The notes below the pieces were generated by a model. The model saw only the letters and a list, made by a program, of their open reading frames with translations. It did not search any database and had not been told where the DNA came from. A program made the translations under genes and the position numbers. Below, piece after piece: positions 8,998 to 17,407 of a stretch of 64,000 bases of DNA (position 1 is the stretch's first letter; each line of letters begins with the position of its first letter). Source of the stretch: Pusillimonas sp. TS35 (GTDB lineage Bacteria; Pseudomonadota; Gammaproteobacteria; Burkholderiales; Burkholderiaceae_B); contig NZ_WWER01000004.1 in assembly GCF_009857885.1 (NCBI RefSeq), positions 310,001 to 374,000 of the forward strand, read 5' to 3'.

Positions 8998-10017
8998 TCA
9001 GGCAGCTCGGCTGCTGCGGGTCGCCGCTTTGCGGCGTGCTGCACCTTCTTTCACCTTGGCTTTGGTCTTCGTGGCGGCTGTCGAGGCGGCCGTCTTGCTT
9101 GCTTTTTTTTGCCCCCGCGTCGAGGAGCTTGCTGATTTCTGAGCGTAGGCTTTTGTATTCTTTTCTGGCGCCGTACGGCGTTTCGCTCCGCCTGCGTCAT
9201 CGCCGGATGACGCGCGTTTGCCCAGGCTGCGCTGCAGCATTTCTGTCAGATCAAGGATTTTCGCGCCTTTTGCGGGCTCGGGGGTTTCAGGCTCCGCGAC
9301 TAAGTGGGTCTCGCCGGCTTCGACCTTATGTTTTACGAGTTGCAGCACCTGCTCCTTGAACGAGTCGGTGAAAGCATTCGGATCCCATTTGCCGCTCATG
9401 TCTTTAATGAGTTGTTCGCCCATGGCCATTTCCTTGGCGGTCAGGCCCGTCGATTTACTGCCTTCGGCAGGCAGCCCCAGGCCTTCCCATGTGCGCACTT
9501 CATCGCCCCAGCGCAGCAAGTTCAGTATCAGGGCGGGGCCGCAGGGCATCAGCAGCGCCAGATGTTGTTTTGTCTGGATGACGACTTTCGCGATGCCGAC
9601 TTTGCCTGTACTCCGGAGTACTTCTCGCAGCAAGGCATATACCTTTGCGCCCCTGCCGGTGGGTGAAACATAGTAAGGGCGATCCAAATAGACGAATGGT
9701 ATTTCGCCGATCGGCACGAAGGTCTCGATTTCCACGGTTTGGGTGGTTTTCGGGTAGGCCGCTGCGATTTCGTCCTGCGACAGAATCACATATTCGCCAT
9801 TTTCGTATTCGATGCCTTTGACGATATCGTCGCGGCTGATTTCTTTGCCGCTTGCTTTATTGATGCGCTTGTAGCCCACCGGCTCCATCGTCCGGCGATC
9901 CAGCCAATCGAAGTCAATCCGCTGGTTTTCGGTGGCTGGATGCAGAGCGATCGGAATATGGACGAGGCCGAATGAAATCGCCCCTTTCCACAGCGCGCGC
10001 TTGCTGATAGATGCCAT
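8998..10017 (-). CDS. ku: non-homologous end-joining protein Ku
   Basis: 339 residues starting MASISKRALWKGAISFGLVHIP, the typical bacterial Ku N-terminus. The Ku core beta-barrel spans about residues 10-190 and includes ISRDDIVKGIEYENGEYV, a strongly conserved segment. It forms a homodimeric ring on DNA ends and recruits LigD. The C-terminal 80 residues are rich in Lys, Ala and Arg and would bind DNA, like the extended tails of some bacterial Ku proteins. The start at 10017 has a perfect AGGAGG eight bases upstream; the frame is open for 12 more codons but without support. It is the first gene of a ku-ligD operon facing away from the imelysin operon. Confidence 0.95.
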   Translation of the reverse strand: MASISKRALWKGAISFGLVHIPIALHPATENQRIDFDWLDRRTMEPVGYKRINKASGKEISRDDIVKGIEYENGEYVILSQDEIAAAYPKTTQTVEIETFVPIGEIPFVYLDRPYYVSPTGRGAKVYALLREVLRSTGKVGIAKVVIQTKQHLALLMPCGPALILNLLRWGDEVRTWEGLGLPAEGSKSTGLTAKEMAMGEQLIKDMSGKWDPNAFTDSFKEQVLQLVKHKVEAGETHLVAEPETPEPAKGAKILDLTEMLQRSLGKRASSGDDAGGAKRRTAPEKNTKAYAQKSASSSTRGQKKASKTAASTAATKTKAKVKEGAARRKAATRSSRAA

Positions 10018-10083
10018 TGCCGCTGCCTCCTGTCGATGCAGGCGGATAAGCAAACGTCATGCCCGGCGCTTGGTGATTATCAT

Positions 10084-10102
10084 GCAAATAAAAATCGTTT
10101 AC
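10084..10102. promoter_or_regulatory. candidate Fur box
   Basis: The 19-mer GCAAATAAAAATCGTTTAC matches the Fur consensus GATAATGATAATCATTATC at 12 of 19 positions by eye. It lies 54 bases upstream of an imelysin gene whose relatives are often iron-regulated, in the spacer shared with ku. The match is moderate and is an inference. Confidence 0.4.
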
Positions 10103-10155
10103 ACTTCGATTCCTGAATATTGACTGAATATTGTCTCCAAAAAAGGGGCTTCCTT

Positions 10156-11466
10156 ATGCGTAAATATTTTGCACGTGGCCTATGCGCAACCATTGTGGCC
10201 GCTTTGACAGGGGTGGCGGCTGCGTCGCCCGTTGTCACGCCTGACGCAGTCGTCGCTGGCTATGCCAACCTCGCCGCCGCCAAATATGAAGACTCGCTCA
10301 CGTCGGCGCGCGCGATGCAAAAGTCCATCGACGCGCTTATTGCACAGCCATCCGCGGCCACGTTGGCTGCCGCCCGGCAGGCCTGGTTCGCGGCCCGCCA
10401 GGTGTATCAGCAAACCGAGGCATTCCGTTTCGGCAACCCTATCGTTGATGATTGGGAAGGCCGCGTCAACGCCTGGCCGTTGGATGAAGGCATGATCGAT
10501 TATGTCGACGCTTCTTATGGCACCGAATCCGATGCCAATGCTTATTACGTCGTCAATGTCATTGCCAACCCGCGGCTCAGCATCGGCGGCAAGCCAGTCG
10601 ACGCCCGCGACATCACGCCAGCGCTGCTGCGCGAGGCGCTGCACGAGGCCGATGGCAACGAGGCTAATGTCGCCACGGGCTATCACGCCATTGAGTTTCT
10701 GCTCTGGGGGCAGGACCTGAACGGCACCGGCCCGGCACCCGAAGGCCGCACCGGCACACCCCAAGAACGGCACGCGGGCAATCGCCCGCATACCGATTTC
10801 GATCTGCGCCAGTGCACCGGCGGCAATTGTGATCGGCGCGTGCAATACCTTAAGGTGGCTACCCAGTTGCTGGTCGATGATCTGCGTGAGATGGCGGACC
10901 ACTGGAAAGAGGGTGGGGCGGCCAGCCAGGCGGTGACGCAAGATGCGCGGCAAGGCCTGATTGCAATGCTGACCGGCCTGGGCAGCTTGTCGTACGGCGA
11001 ACTGGCGGGCGAGCGCATCAAGCTGGGCCTGATGCTGCACGACCCCGAAGAAGAGCATGACTGCTTTTCAGACAACACGCACAATTCCCATTACTACAAC
11101 CAAGTGGGCATGATGAATGTCTACCTGGGCGAGTACAAGCGCCTGGATGGTTCGACGGTAAAGGGCGCCAGCCTGTCGCAGTTGGTCAGCGCCGTCAGCC
11201 CCGAGCTGGACCGCGAAATGCGCGCCCGCCTGGCCGACACACTCAAGGCCATGCAAGCCATCAAGTCACGGGCCGAGCAGATAGAAACCTATGATCAAAT
11301 GATTGCGCAGGGCAATAAAGAAGGTAACGCCATTGTGCAGGCGGCCAGCGATGCCCTTATCGTGCAAACGCGCAGCATTGAGCGCGTGATTGCGGCGCTC
11401 GAACTGGGCGCCATTCAGCTCGAAGGCTCTGACAGCCTGGACGCGCCCAATGCTGTATTCAAGTAA
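10156..11466 (+). CDS. imelysin-family (peptidase M75-like) periplasmic protein
   Basis: 436 residues. The signal peptide is MRKYFARGLCATIVAALTG..AAAS, cleaved near residue 24. The imelysin fold of two helical bundles carries the GxHxxE signature as G175, H177, E180 (GYHAIEFLLWGQ), the proposed metal-binding motif. The family includes IrpA and IcmP; despite the peptidase name its members are better regarded as iron-linked periplasmic or outer-membrane proteins. The ATG at 10156 follows AAGGGG and removes a poor 12-codon upstream extension. It heads a four-gene operon: the next gene starts at 11450, inside its 3' end. The context suggests an iron-uptake role. Confidence 0.9.
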   Translation: MRKYFARGLCATIVAALTGVAAASPVVTPDAVVAGYANLAAAKYEDSLTSARAMQKSIDALIAQPSAATLAAARQAWFAARQVYQQTEAFRFGNPIVDDWEGRVNAWPLDEGMIDYVDASYGTESDANAYYVVNVIANPRLSIGGKPVDARDITPALLREALHEADGNEANVATGYHAIEFLLWGQDLNGTGPAPEGRTGTPQERHAGNRPHTDFDLRQCTGGNCDRRVQYLKVATQLLVDDLREMADHWKEGGAASQAVTQDARQGLIAMLTGLGSLSYGELAGERIKLGLMLHDPEEEHDCFSDNTHNSHYYNQVGMMNVYLGEYKRLDGSTVKGASLSQLVSAVSPELDREMRARLADTLKAMQAIKSRAEQIETYDQMIAQGNKEGNAIVQAASDALIVQTRSIERVIAALELGAIQLEGSDSLDAPNAVFK

Positions 11467-13057
11467 GGCGGCAATAGGGCAGCCCATACGGGCTGGCAGG
11501 GCATTGAGCTTGGGGCTGCAAGCGATGCTGGGCATCTTCGCCATAGGCGGGTTGCCGGCAGTGGCGGGCGCTGGGCCAGAGGTGTCAAGGCCCGCGCAAA
11601 CGCTGGCCTGGCGCAGTGATCTTTCCGCCGCCGAACGTGCCCGCGTGCAGGCCGTCACACGTGCAAGCACTGATTTTTCCAGCGCGGAACCCTTCGAGGT
11701 CATGCAGGGCGGTGCTGGCACGGTCAGCAAGCTTGTCAACCGCGATATTTACTCGCATCCCGCCGCCAATCTGTCGTTTCAGGGCCGACAGGATTTCATG
11801 GTGGGCAACGGGCTATTTCGCAAAGACTGGGTATCGTCGCCCTCATCTACACAGGCGTCCGACGGCTTGGGCCCGTTGTTCAATGCTCGCTCTTGCCAGG
11901 CCTGTCATGTCAAAGACGGGCGCGGCACCGTGCCGGGCTTTGATCCCAATGAGCGCGCCGACGCTGTGGCGCTGCTGCTGCGGCTCGCACTGCCGGCCGA
12001 TTCAGCGCAAGCGCGCCAGCGCATCGCACAAGGCCTGGGCGTGGGCGACGCAAGGGCGGATCCCGTCTATGGGCATCAGTTGCAGCCTTTTGCGGTGCCC
12101 GGCATACAGGCTGAAGGCCAGGTGGAGATCAGCTACCAGGCGATGCGAGTCGAGCTCAATGGCGGGGAAACGGCCACTCTGATGGCGCCTACCTATACGG
12201 TGGCAAATCTGGGATATGGCCCATTGCATCCCGATACCCGGTTTTCTCCGCGGTTGGCGCCACCTATGCTCGGCCTCGGCCTGCTTGAAGCCATCCACGA
12301 AGGCGACATCCTGGCCAATGCCACCCGAAATCCGGGCGACGGGGTCTCTGGCAGGCCCAACTGGCTCGAAGACAAGGCCGGCGGCACGCGGGTGCTGGGG
12401 CGCTTCAATTGGAAAGCGGGCCAGGCCACGGTCGAGCACCAGTCGGCCAAAGCGTTTTCGGGCGACATGGGGCTCTCGACACCGCTGCACCCGGATCACA
12501 AGGGCGATTGCACGCCCGCGCAAATCGCCTGTGCCGGCATGCCGCATGGCGTCCAGCCGTATCTGGGCGAGCACGAAGTGCCCGGGCGGCTGATGGATTT
12601 CGTCACAACGTATTCGCTGAACCTGGCGCTGCCACAGCGCCGCGATGTCGATGATGCGCGGGTGTTGGCTGGCAAACAGTTGTTCTACCAGGCCAACTGC
12701 ATCGCCTGCCATGTGCCCAAGTACGTTACCCGGCGCGACGCGGAACGACCCGAGCATCGCTTCCAGTTGATCTGGCCGTATACCGATATGCTGCTGCACG
12801 ATATGGGCCCAGGCTTGGCCGATCATGTGACTGAAGGCAGTGCGTCCGGCTCGGAATGGCGCACGCCGCCGCTATGGGGCATAGGCCTTACGCACACCGT
12901 CAACCCAAATGCCACCTGGCTGCACGATGGGCGTGCGCGCACCCTGCTGGAAGCCATACTCTGGCATGGCGGCGAAGCCTCGGCCGCGCGCGAGCGTGTC
13001 GTCGAGATGACGCCCGCGCAGCGGCAGGATCTGATCCGGTTTCTGGAGTCATTGTGA
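11450..13057 (+). CDS. di-haem c-type cytochrome/thiol oxidoreductase-like protein (DUF1111)
   Basis: 535 residues. An N-terminal signal segment (hydrophobic from about residue 24, ending AVAGA) exports it to the periplasm. Two haem c attachment sites are visible, CQACH at 149-153 and CIACH at 417-421, as expected for the DUF1111 family, which resembles MauG/cytochrome c peroxidases. Such proteins sit between imelysin genes in several proteobacteria, and a redox step on iron is plausible but unproven. The ATG at 11450 overlaps the upstream gene by 17 bases, implying translational coupling; an internal ATG at 11525 would also leave a signal peptide. The stop codon overlaps the next start (ATGA). 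Confidence 0.88.
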   Translation: MLYSSKAAIGQPIRAGRALSLGLQAMLGIFAIGGLPAVAGAGPEVSRPAQTLAWRSDLSAAERARVQAVTRASTDFSSAEPFEVMQGGAGTVSKLVNRDIYSHPAANLSFQGRQDFMVGNGLFRKDWVSSPSSTQASDGLGPLFNARSCQACHVKDGRGTVPGFDPNERADAVALLLRLALPADSAQARQRIAQGLGVGDARADPVYGHQLQPFAVPGIQAEGQVEISYQAMRVELNGGETATLMAPTYTVANLGYGPLHPDTRFSPRLAPPMLGLGLLEAIHEGDILANATRNPGDGVSGRPNWLEDKAGGTRVLGRFNWKAGQATVEHQSAKAFSGDMGLSTPLHPDHKGDCTPAQIACAGMPHGVQPYLGEHEVPGRLMDFVTTYSLNLALPQRRDVDDARVLAGKQLFYQANCIACHVPKYVTRRDAERPEHRFQLIWPYTDMLLHDMGPGLADHVTEGSASGSEWRTPPLWGIGLTHTVNPNATWLHDGRARTLLEAILWHGGEASAARERVVEMTPAQRQDLIRFLESL

Positions 13058-14412
13058 TGAAATATGTGGGCGTTACGATCTGCAATGAGGCCAGCGCGCA
13101 GCTAGGCGACATACAAGCAGTAGGCACGCATACAGCCGACATGCATACAGTCGGCGTGCATACAGTCAAGCATGCGATGGGGTTGAGGCGCGGGCGATGG
13201 CGGCCTGCGGCACGTGTATTTGCTGCAGCGGTATTCGCCGCAGCTATCCCGTGCGCTGCAGCGGCCGGTACGCTGCCCGATGCGCTGGGCGAAAATCTGG
13301 TTGCCGGGTATATCGCACCCTCTATGCAGCGTTTCAGCGAGGCCGCCGTCGGTCTGCAATCCGTGCTCGGTGCCTACTGCGACGGAACCGCCCGCGCGCC
13401 AGCATCGACCTTGCTTGGCGGCCCCTCGGAAGCGCGTGCCGATATGGCGGCCTTGGCATCGGTCGCTCATTCAGCCCGCGTGGAAATTTCCTCGGCGGCG
13501 CACGCTGGCATTAAGATGCCGACCGGTGCGCCTGCGCGGATGCCAGGCTCCGAAACCGTCGTCGACGCGCAGTTTCTGTTGCTGGCGCAGGCGTGGTCGC
13601 GTATTCAGTTTTTGCGCTTTGGCCCGCTGGTGGAGGACAACCGCTTCGAGCGCATTTTCTTCTGGCCGGATCCGCGTGGCATGATGACGCGGCAGCTGCA
13701 GCGCCTGCTTGCGCAGGAGCCGCCAGTGCAAGAGGGTGAGGGGATAGCAAGCCAGAGCGTGGCTATACAGGGCCTGCCCGCATTGGAGTATCTGTTGTAT
13801 CGCGAACATGGCCTCTTGGCGGCGGATGCGCAGGCGTGGGCCGCATTCGGCCGCGATTGCCATTACGCAGAGGCTATTGCCGCCAATCTGGTTCGCCTGG
13901 GCAGCGAACTGGCGGCGGCATGGCGTGTGGGAGGGCCATACGCCGTGCGTTTTGCGCGGCCGTCCCGTGGCAACCCCCTGTACCGCACAACGGCGGAAGT
14001 GGCTGCCGAAGCCATCAAGGCATTGTCTACGGGCATCCAGTTCGTGCACGATGTCGAGCTGGCGCCCGCCTTGGGCAAGGCGGGTGATGCGATCAATGCG
14101 CGCAGGCTGCCGTTCTGGCGCAGCGGCCATTCCACGCAGGCCATGGCCGCCTCCGCGCGGGGGCTTGCCGCGTTTCACGCCGCAGGGCGCTTTGACTATG
14201 CGCCTCGCGAGGCCTGGATCGGCAGCCTGATCGCCAACGAACTGGGCCGTGCGGCGGATGCGCTGGGTAATTCTGCGCGTGATGGCGACGATGCGCCGCA
14301 GTTGTTGCGGATCGCGGCGCTGCAGCTGAAGAACGCAAAATCCATTATTGACCAAGATATGGCGTCCGTATTTGGCGCAACGGTAGGCTTTAATGCGCTC
14401 GATGGCGACTGA
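13057..14412 (+). CDS. second imelysin-family protein
   Basis: 451 residues from an ATG overlapping the previous stop, with GGAG eight bases upstream. The body aligns in layout with imelysin proteins (QFLLLAQAWSRIQFLRFGP, then IQGLPALEYLLYRE), but in the signature GxHxxE the histidine is replaced by proline (GLPALE). A plausible signal peptide starts only at M41 (MGLRRGRWRPAARVFAAAV..AAAA). Residues 1-40 form an odd leader with three five-residue repeats of the form xHTxx (13126-13170). Either translation starts at 13177 and the repeats are 5' leader, or a histidine-rich tail precedes the signal sequence. Its location between DUF1111 and DUF1513 genes matches related iron-linked operons. Confidence 0.82.
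   Translation: MKYVGVTICNEASAQLGDIQAVGTHTADMHTVGVHTVKHAMGLRRGRWRPAARVFAAAVFAAAIPCAAAAGTLPDALGENLVAGYIAPSMQRFSEAAVGLQSVLGAYCDGTARAPASTLLGGPSEARADMAALASVAHSARVEISSAAHAGIKMPTGAPARMPGSETVVDAQFLLLAQAWSRIQFLRFGPLVEDNRFERIFFWPDPRGMMTRQLQRLLAQEPPVQEGEGIASQSVAIQGLPALEYLLYREHGLLAADAQAWAAFGRDCHYAEAIAANLVRLGSELAAAWRVGGPYAVRFARPSRGNPLYRTTAEVAAEAIKALSTGIQFVHDVELAPALGKAGDAINARRLPFWRSGHSTQAMAASARGLAAFHAAGRFDYAPREAWIGSLIANELGRAADALGNSARDGDDAPQLLRIAALQLKNAKSIIDQDMASVFGATVGFNALDGD
13126..13170 (+). repeat. three tandem 15-bp repeats in the 5' part of the second imelysin gene
   Basis: The units ACGCATACAGCCGAC, ATGCATACAGTCGGC and GTGCATACAGTCAAG follow each other without gaps. They encode THTAD, MHTVG and VHTVK in the imelysin frame. 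A degenerate earlier copy, ATACAAGCAGTAGGC (13111-13125), precedes them. The length is a multiple of three, so copy-number change would keep the frame. Confidence 0.8.
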
Positions 14413-15688
14413 CCGCAGGCGCTTTCTGGGCCTGTTTGCAGCTTCGGCCGCGTCGAGCGCCTGCGCTGCCTTTGCAGGGCGCATGTATGGCGCGCCGGCA
14501 GCGATACTGCTCGCCGCGGGGGCCGACGCCTCGACAGCAAAGACGGCGAGCATGAGCTGCGGCCCGGCGTCGCGCACGTCGACGTGGGTGGCAGGCGGCA
14601 CCTCCGGTGAGGAAGGAGCGCATTCTTTCGCCATAGATGAATTGCCGCTGGCCAACACATCTATATATATGGCGGCACGCAAGCAGGCAGGCAGATATCA
14701 AGTTGCTGTGTTCGATGCGCAAGGTTGTGAGCGGATGGCCTTGCCGCTGCCTGCGCGGGGTCACAGCTTTGCCATTGACGCGCCGCGTGGCCGCGCCGTG
14801 GCCTTTGGCCGCCAGCCCGGCTTTTATGCTGTGGCGTTTTCATATCGGAGGGAGGCCGCCCCGGTAACGCTGCGCCCCGCGCCAGGCCGCCATTTCTTTG
14901 GTCACGGCGTATTCTCTCCGGATGGCACGCGGATGGTCTCGACCGAGAATGATTATGAGGCCGGCCGTGGCGTGCTGGGGATATACGATGCCAGCACTAA
15001 CGGAGGCTACCGCCGCGTGGGCGAGTATGCTTCTGGCGGCGTGGGTCCGCACGAAGTTATCCTGATGCCCGACGGGCATACGCTGTGTGTAGCCAACGGC
15101 GGCATTCTCACGCACCCCGATTACGGCAAACTTCCCCTGAATGCGGGCAATATGCGGCCGTCCCTGGCCTATGTCGATCTGCATACCGGCAAGTTGCTTG
15201 AGTTGCATGAACTGGATCCTGCCTTGAACCGCCTTTCGATTCGGCATCTGGCGTTGGATGGTTCGGGCGCCGTCTGGTTCGGCTGCCAGCATACCGGCCC
15301 GGCGCACGAGCGGCCTCCGCTCGTGGGGCGTCATCGACCAGGTACTGCGCCAGTACTGTTTGAGGGGCCTGGCGACGTGCAGCACCGTCTGAGCAATTAT
15401 GTAGGGTCCGTGGCCAGCGATGCTTCCGGTAGGCATATTGCAACGTCCAGTCCGGTGGGCGGTATTGTGGCTGTCTGGGACATTGATACGGGCCGATGCA
15501 TCGGCGCACAGTCGCTGTTCGACGGCTGTGGCGTGGCTCCCGCGGGGCCGCAGGGGTTTCTGCTTAGCAGTGGTCAGGGGCGGTTAGCCCAATGGCAAGA
15601 GGTGGCCGCGCCTATACATCCGGTGCGTGCCTGGGACGATACCGCCTGGGATAACCATCTGCGGCAGGTGCCCGCGTCGACGAGCTGA
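14393..15688 (+). CDS. DUF1513 periplasmic beta-propeller-like protein
   Basis: 431 residues, fourth gene of the imelysin operon, overlapping its predecessor by 20 bases. The N-terminus TDRRRFLGLFAASAASSACAAFA is a twin-arginine signal, so the protein is probably exported folded by Tat. The rest has repeated strand-rich segments (HSFAIDAPRGRAVAFGRQPGFY, GHGVFSPDGTRMVSTEND, GVGPHEVILMPDG) as expected for the DUF1513 family with a propeller-like architecture. ATG codons at 14393 and 14402 are both possible. The family has no assigned biochemical function; its constant partnership with imelysin and DUF1111 genes points to the same iron-related process. Confidence 0.88.
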   Translation: MRSMATDRRRFLGLFAASAASSACAAFAGRMYGAPAAILLAAGADASTAKTASMSCGPASRTSTWVAGGTSGEEGAHSFAIDELPLANTSIYMAARKQAGRYQVAVFDAQGCERMALPLPARGHSFAIDAPRGRAVAFGRQPGFYAVAFSYRREAAPVTLRPAPGRHFFGHGVFSPDGTRMVSTENDYEAGRGVLGIYDASTNGGYRRVGEYASGGVGPHEVILMPDGHTLCVANGGILTHPDYGKLPLNAGNMRPSLAYVDLHTGKLLELHELDPALNRLSIRHLALDGSGAVWFGCQHTGPAHERPPLVGRHRPGTAPVLFEGPGDVQHRLSNYVGSVASDASGRHIATSSPVGGIVAVWDIDTGRCIGAQSLFDGCGVAPAGPQGFLLSSGQGRLAQWQEVAAPIHPVRAWDDTAWDNHLRQVPASTS

Positions 15689-16133
15689 AGGGCGCTGCCA
15701 ATTGTGGCCGGCGGGCCCACCTGGCATCCGCTGGCTACCGGCCCGGCGCGTCTCCAGACGCGGGCGAGACGCGCTAAATTATTGATTATTCGGGTTTTGA
15801 GGCGATTCTCGCGCACCTATAAACCTTCAATAAAAACAAGGGATTGTCGTCGTTACTTAAAACGAAGCTTGAGAATGAGGCGGCGAGGAAATTGTCGTGT
15901 TCTCACGACAATTGAAACCCGGGTAATCCCTTATAAACTGTTGCGAATCAGCCCGTTTTGTCGTTTTTTACCAACGGACAGCATCAAAAAGGAGCTTTTT
16001 ACCTGCTGAGCAATAGCCATGGGGCCCGAATTTTGATGCAATAGCACCAACTTCCCATCGCGGAGTTAGAAAGGGCAGCAGCACGGATAGGTAGTCGCTG
16101 CTCTGGTTACTCAAATCTACGGAGATTTCTTAC
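15689..16133 (+). promoter_or_regulatory. long leader/promoter region upstream of the porin gene
   Basis: About 445 bases with no credible gene and clearly more A+T than the flanking coding DNA, especially 15770-16000. It contains a 24-bp inverted repeat (15890-15913) and several A/T tracts. The porin ribosome site GGAG lies nine bases before the ATG at 16134. I cannot place a confident -35/-10 pair. A long untranslated leader, possibly with sRNA control as is common for porins, is plausible. Confidence 0.45.
15890..15913. repeat. perfect 10-bp inverted repeat upstream of porin
   Basis: AATTGTCGTG (15890-15899) and CACGACAATT (15904-15913) are exact reverse complements separated by TTCT. It could be a protein-binding operator or an RNA hairpin in the porin leader. 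No T-run follows, so termination is unlikely. Confidence 0.75.
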
Positions 16134-17237
16134 ATGAAAAAGACTCTGCTCGCTGCTGCTCTTATCGCCGGCTTTGCTGGTGTTGCTCAAGCAGAAACGT
16201 CGGTTACCCTGTACGGTATCCTGGACGGTGGTATCGGCTACCAGAAAGTTGACGGCACCGTTGATGGCGTTGACTACGAAGCCAAGAAGACCGGCATGAT
16301 CAACGGCGTTCAGTCCGGCAACCGCTGGGGCCTGAAGGGCACCGAAGATCTGGGTGAAGGCCTGCAAGCCGTGTTCCAACTGGAAAGCGGTTTCAGCCTC
16401 GGCACTGGCCGTAGCGCACAAGGTGGTCGTCTGTTCGGCCGTCAAGCTACCCTCGGTCTGCAGGGCGACTCCTGGGGCCGTCTGGACCTGGGCCGTCAAA
16501 CCAACATCGGTTCCAAGTACCTGCCTGGCATCGTTGATCCGTTCAGCGGCGGCTTCGGCCAAGCCAACGTCGGTACGTCGTTCAGCTCGACGAACACGAT
16601 GCGTTGGGACAACATGGTCATGTACCAGACCCCCAACTTCTCTGGCTTCCAGTTTGGCGTCGGCTACTCGTTCAACGTCAATGGCGACCAAGATTGGAAG
16701 ACCAAGGTTGACGGCGTTTCCGATCCCGACAACAACGGCAAGGGCGTGACCACCGGTCTGCGCTACGCAAACGGCCCGATCGGCGTTGCGCTGACGTATG
16801 ATCAGATCAAGAACAGCGCTGACGACACCAAGATCAAGGCATGGGCCCTGGGCGGCGCCTATGACTTCGAAGTGGTCAAGGTTTCGGCTGCTTTCGGTCA
16901 AACCAAAGACGGCTGGATGCAGGGCAGCGACTTCGGTCCTGACTTCTCCACCGGCACGTTCGTTGGTGCTGAAGGCCTGAAGGTCAATTCCTACCTGGTC
17001 GGTCTGTCGGCTCCTGTCGGCAACGGCAAGGTCCTGGCTTCCTGGCAGATGGCTGATCCCAAGGATGCGCCTAACGACGCTGACCTTGACAAGCAGCACG
17101 TTTACAGCCTGGGCTACACCTACAACCTGTCCAAGCGCACCAACGTGTACGCGATCGGTTCGTATGCCAAGCACGTTCTGTTCGAAGACGACCTGAAGTC
17201 GACGGTTGTCGGCGTCGGTCTGCGTCACCAGTTCTAA
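16134..17237 (+). CDS. general porin, Bordetella/Neisseria type
   Basis: 367 residues. The signal peptide MKKTLLAAALIAGFAGVAQA is cleaved before ETSVTLYGILDGGIGY, the characteristic mature start of betaproteobacterial trimeric porins. It shows alternating beta strands, a constriction-loop region, and ends in LRHQF with the C-terminal phenylalanine needed for BAM recognition. It would form a 16-stranded outer-membrane channel for small solutes. Codon use is strikingly uniform (CTG, GGC, GTT), typical of a very highly expressed gene. A good ribosome site (GGAG) and a strong terminator at 17300 frame it as a single-gene transcript. Confidence 0.95.
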   Translation: MKKTLLAAALIAGFAGVAQAETSVTLYGILDGGIGYQKVDGTVDGVDYEAKKTGMINGVQSGNRWGLKGTEDLGEGLQAVFQLESGFSLGTGRSAQGGRLFGRQATLGLQGDSWGRLDLGRQTNIGSKYLPGIVDPFSGGFGQANVGTSFSSTNTMRWDNMVMYQTPNFSGFQFGVGYSFNVNGDQDWKTKVDGVSDPDNNGKGVTTGLRYANGPIGVALTYDQIKNSADDTKIKAWALGGAYDFEVVKVSAAFGQTKDGWMQGSDFGPDFSTGTFVGAEGLKVNSYLVGLSAPVGNGKVLASWQMADPKDAPNDADLDKQHVYSLGYTYNLSKRTNVYAIGSYAKHVLFEDDLKSTVVGVGLRHQF

Positions 17238-17299
17238 TCGGTACGCATAGCTCGCCTATGCATACGACGGCCCGGTTCGCCGGGCTGTACAGAACAAAA

Positions 17300-17329
17300 G
17301 AAAGCCACCCTTCTGGGTGGCTTTCTGCA
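17300..17329 (+). terminator. intrinsic terminator after porin
   Basis: GAAAGCCACCC (17300-17310) and GGGTGGCTTTC (17315-17325) pair perfectly around TTCT. A smaller hairpin GCCCGG-TTCG-CCGGGC (17270-17285) precedes it. T-rich sequence follows on the plus strand, and the A-rich left flank could let it act for the minus strand after mutM too. Confidence 0.8.
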
Positions 17330-17407
17330 TTTTCGGCGCGCCGTGCCGCAGGCAAGGTGCACAGCCGTGCGGTAACTGAGGTGACTGTGGCAGCTTGGTA
17401 TTGCTGC

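Noticed and set aside
6005-10155. Integration site pair (duplicate tRNA-Leu 3' end)
   Set aside because: No second copy of the tRNA 3' end was found by eye in the following several kilobases.
15704-16009. 101-codon plus-strand frame upstream of the porin
   Set aside because: Arg/Lys/Ser-rich random-looking composition, no ribosome site, and it overlaps the inverted repeat in the likely porin leader.
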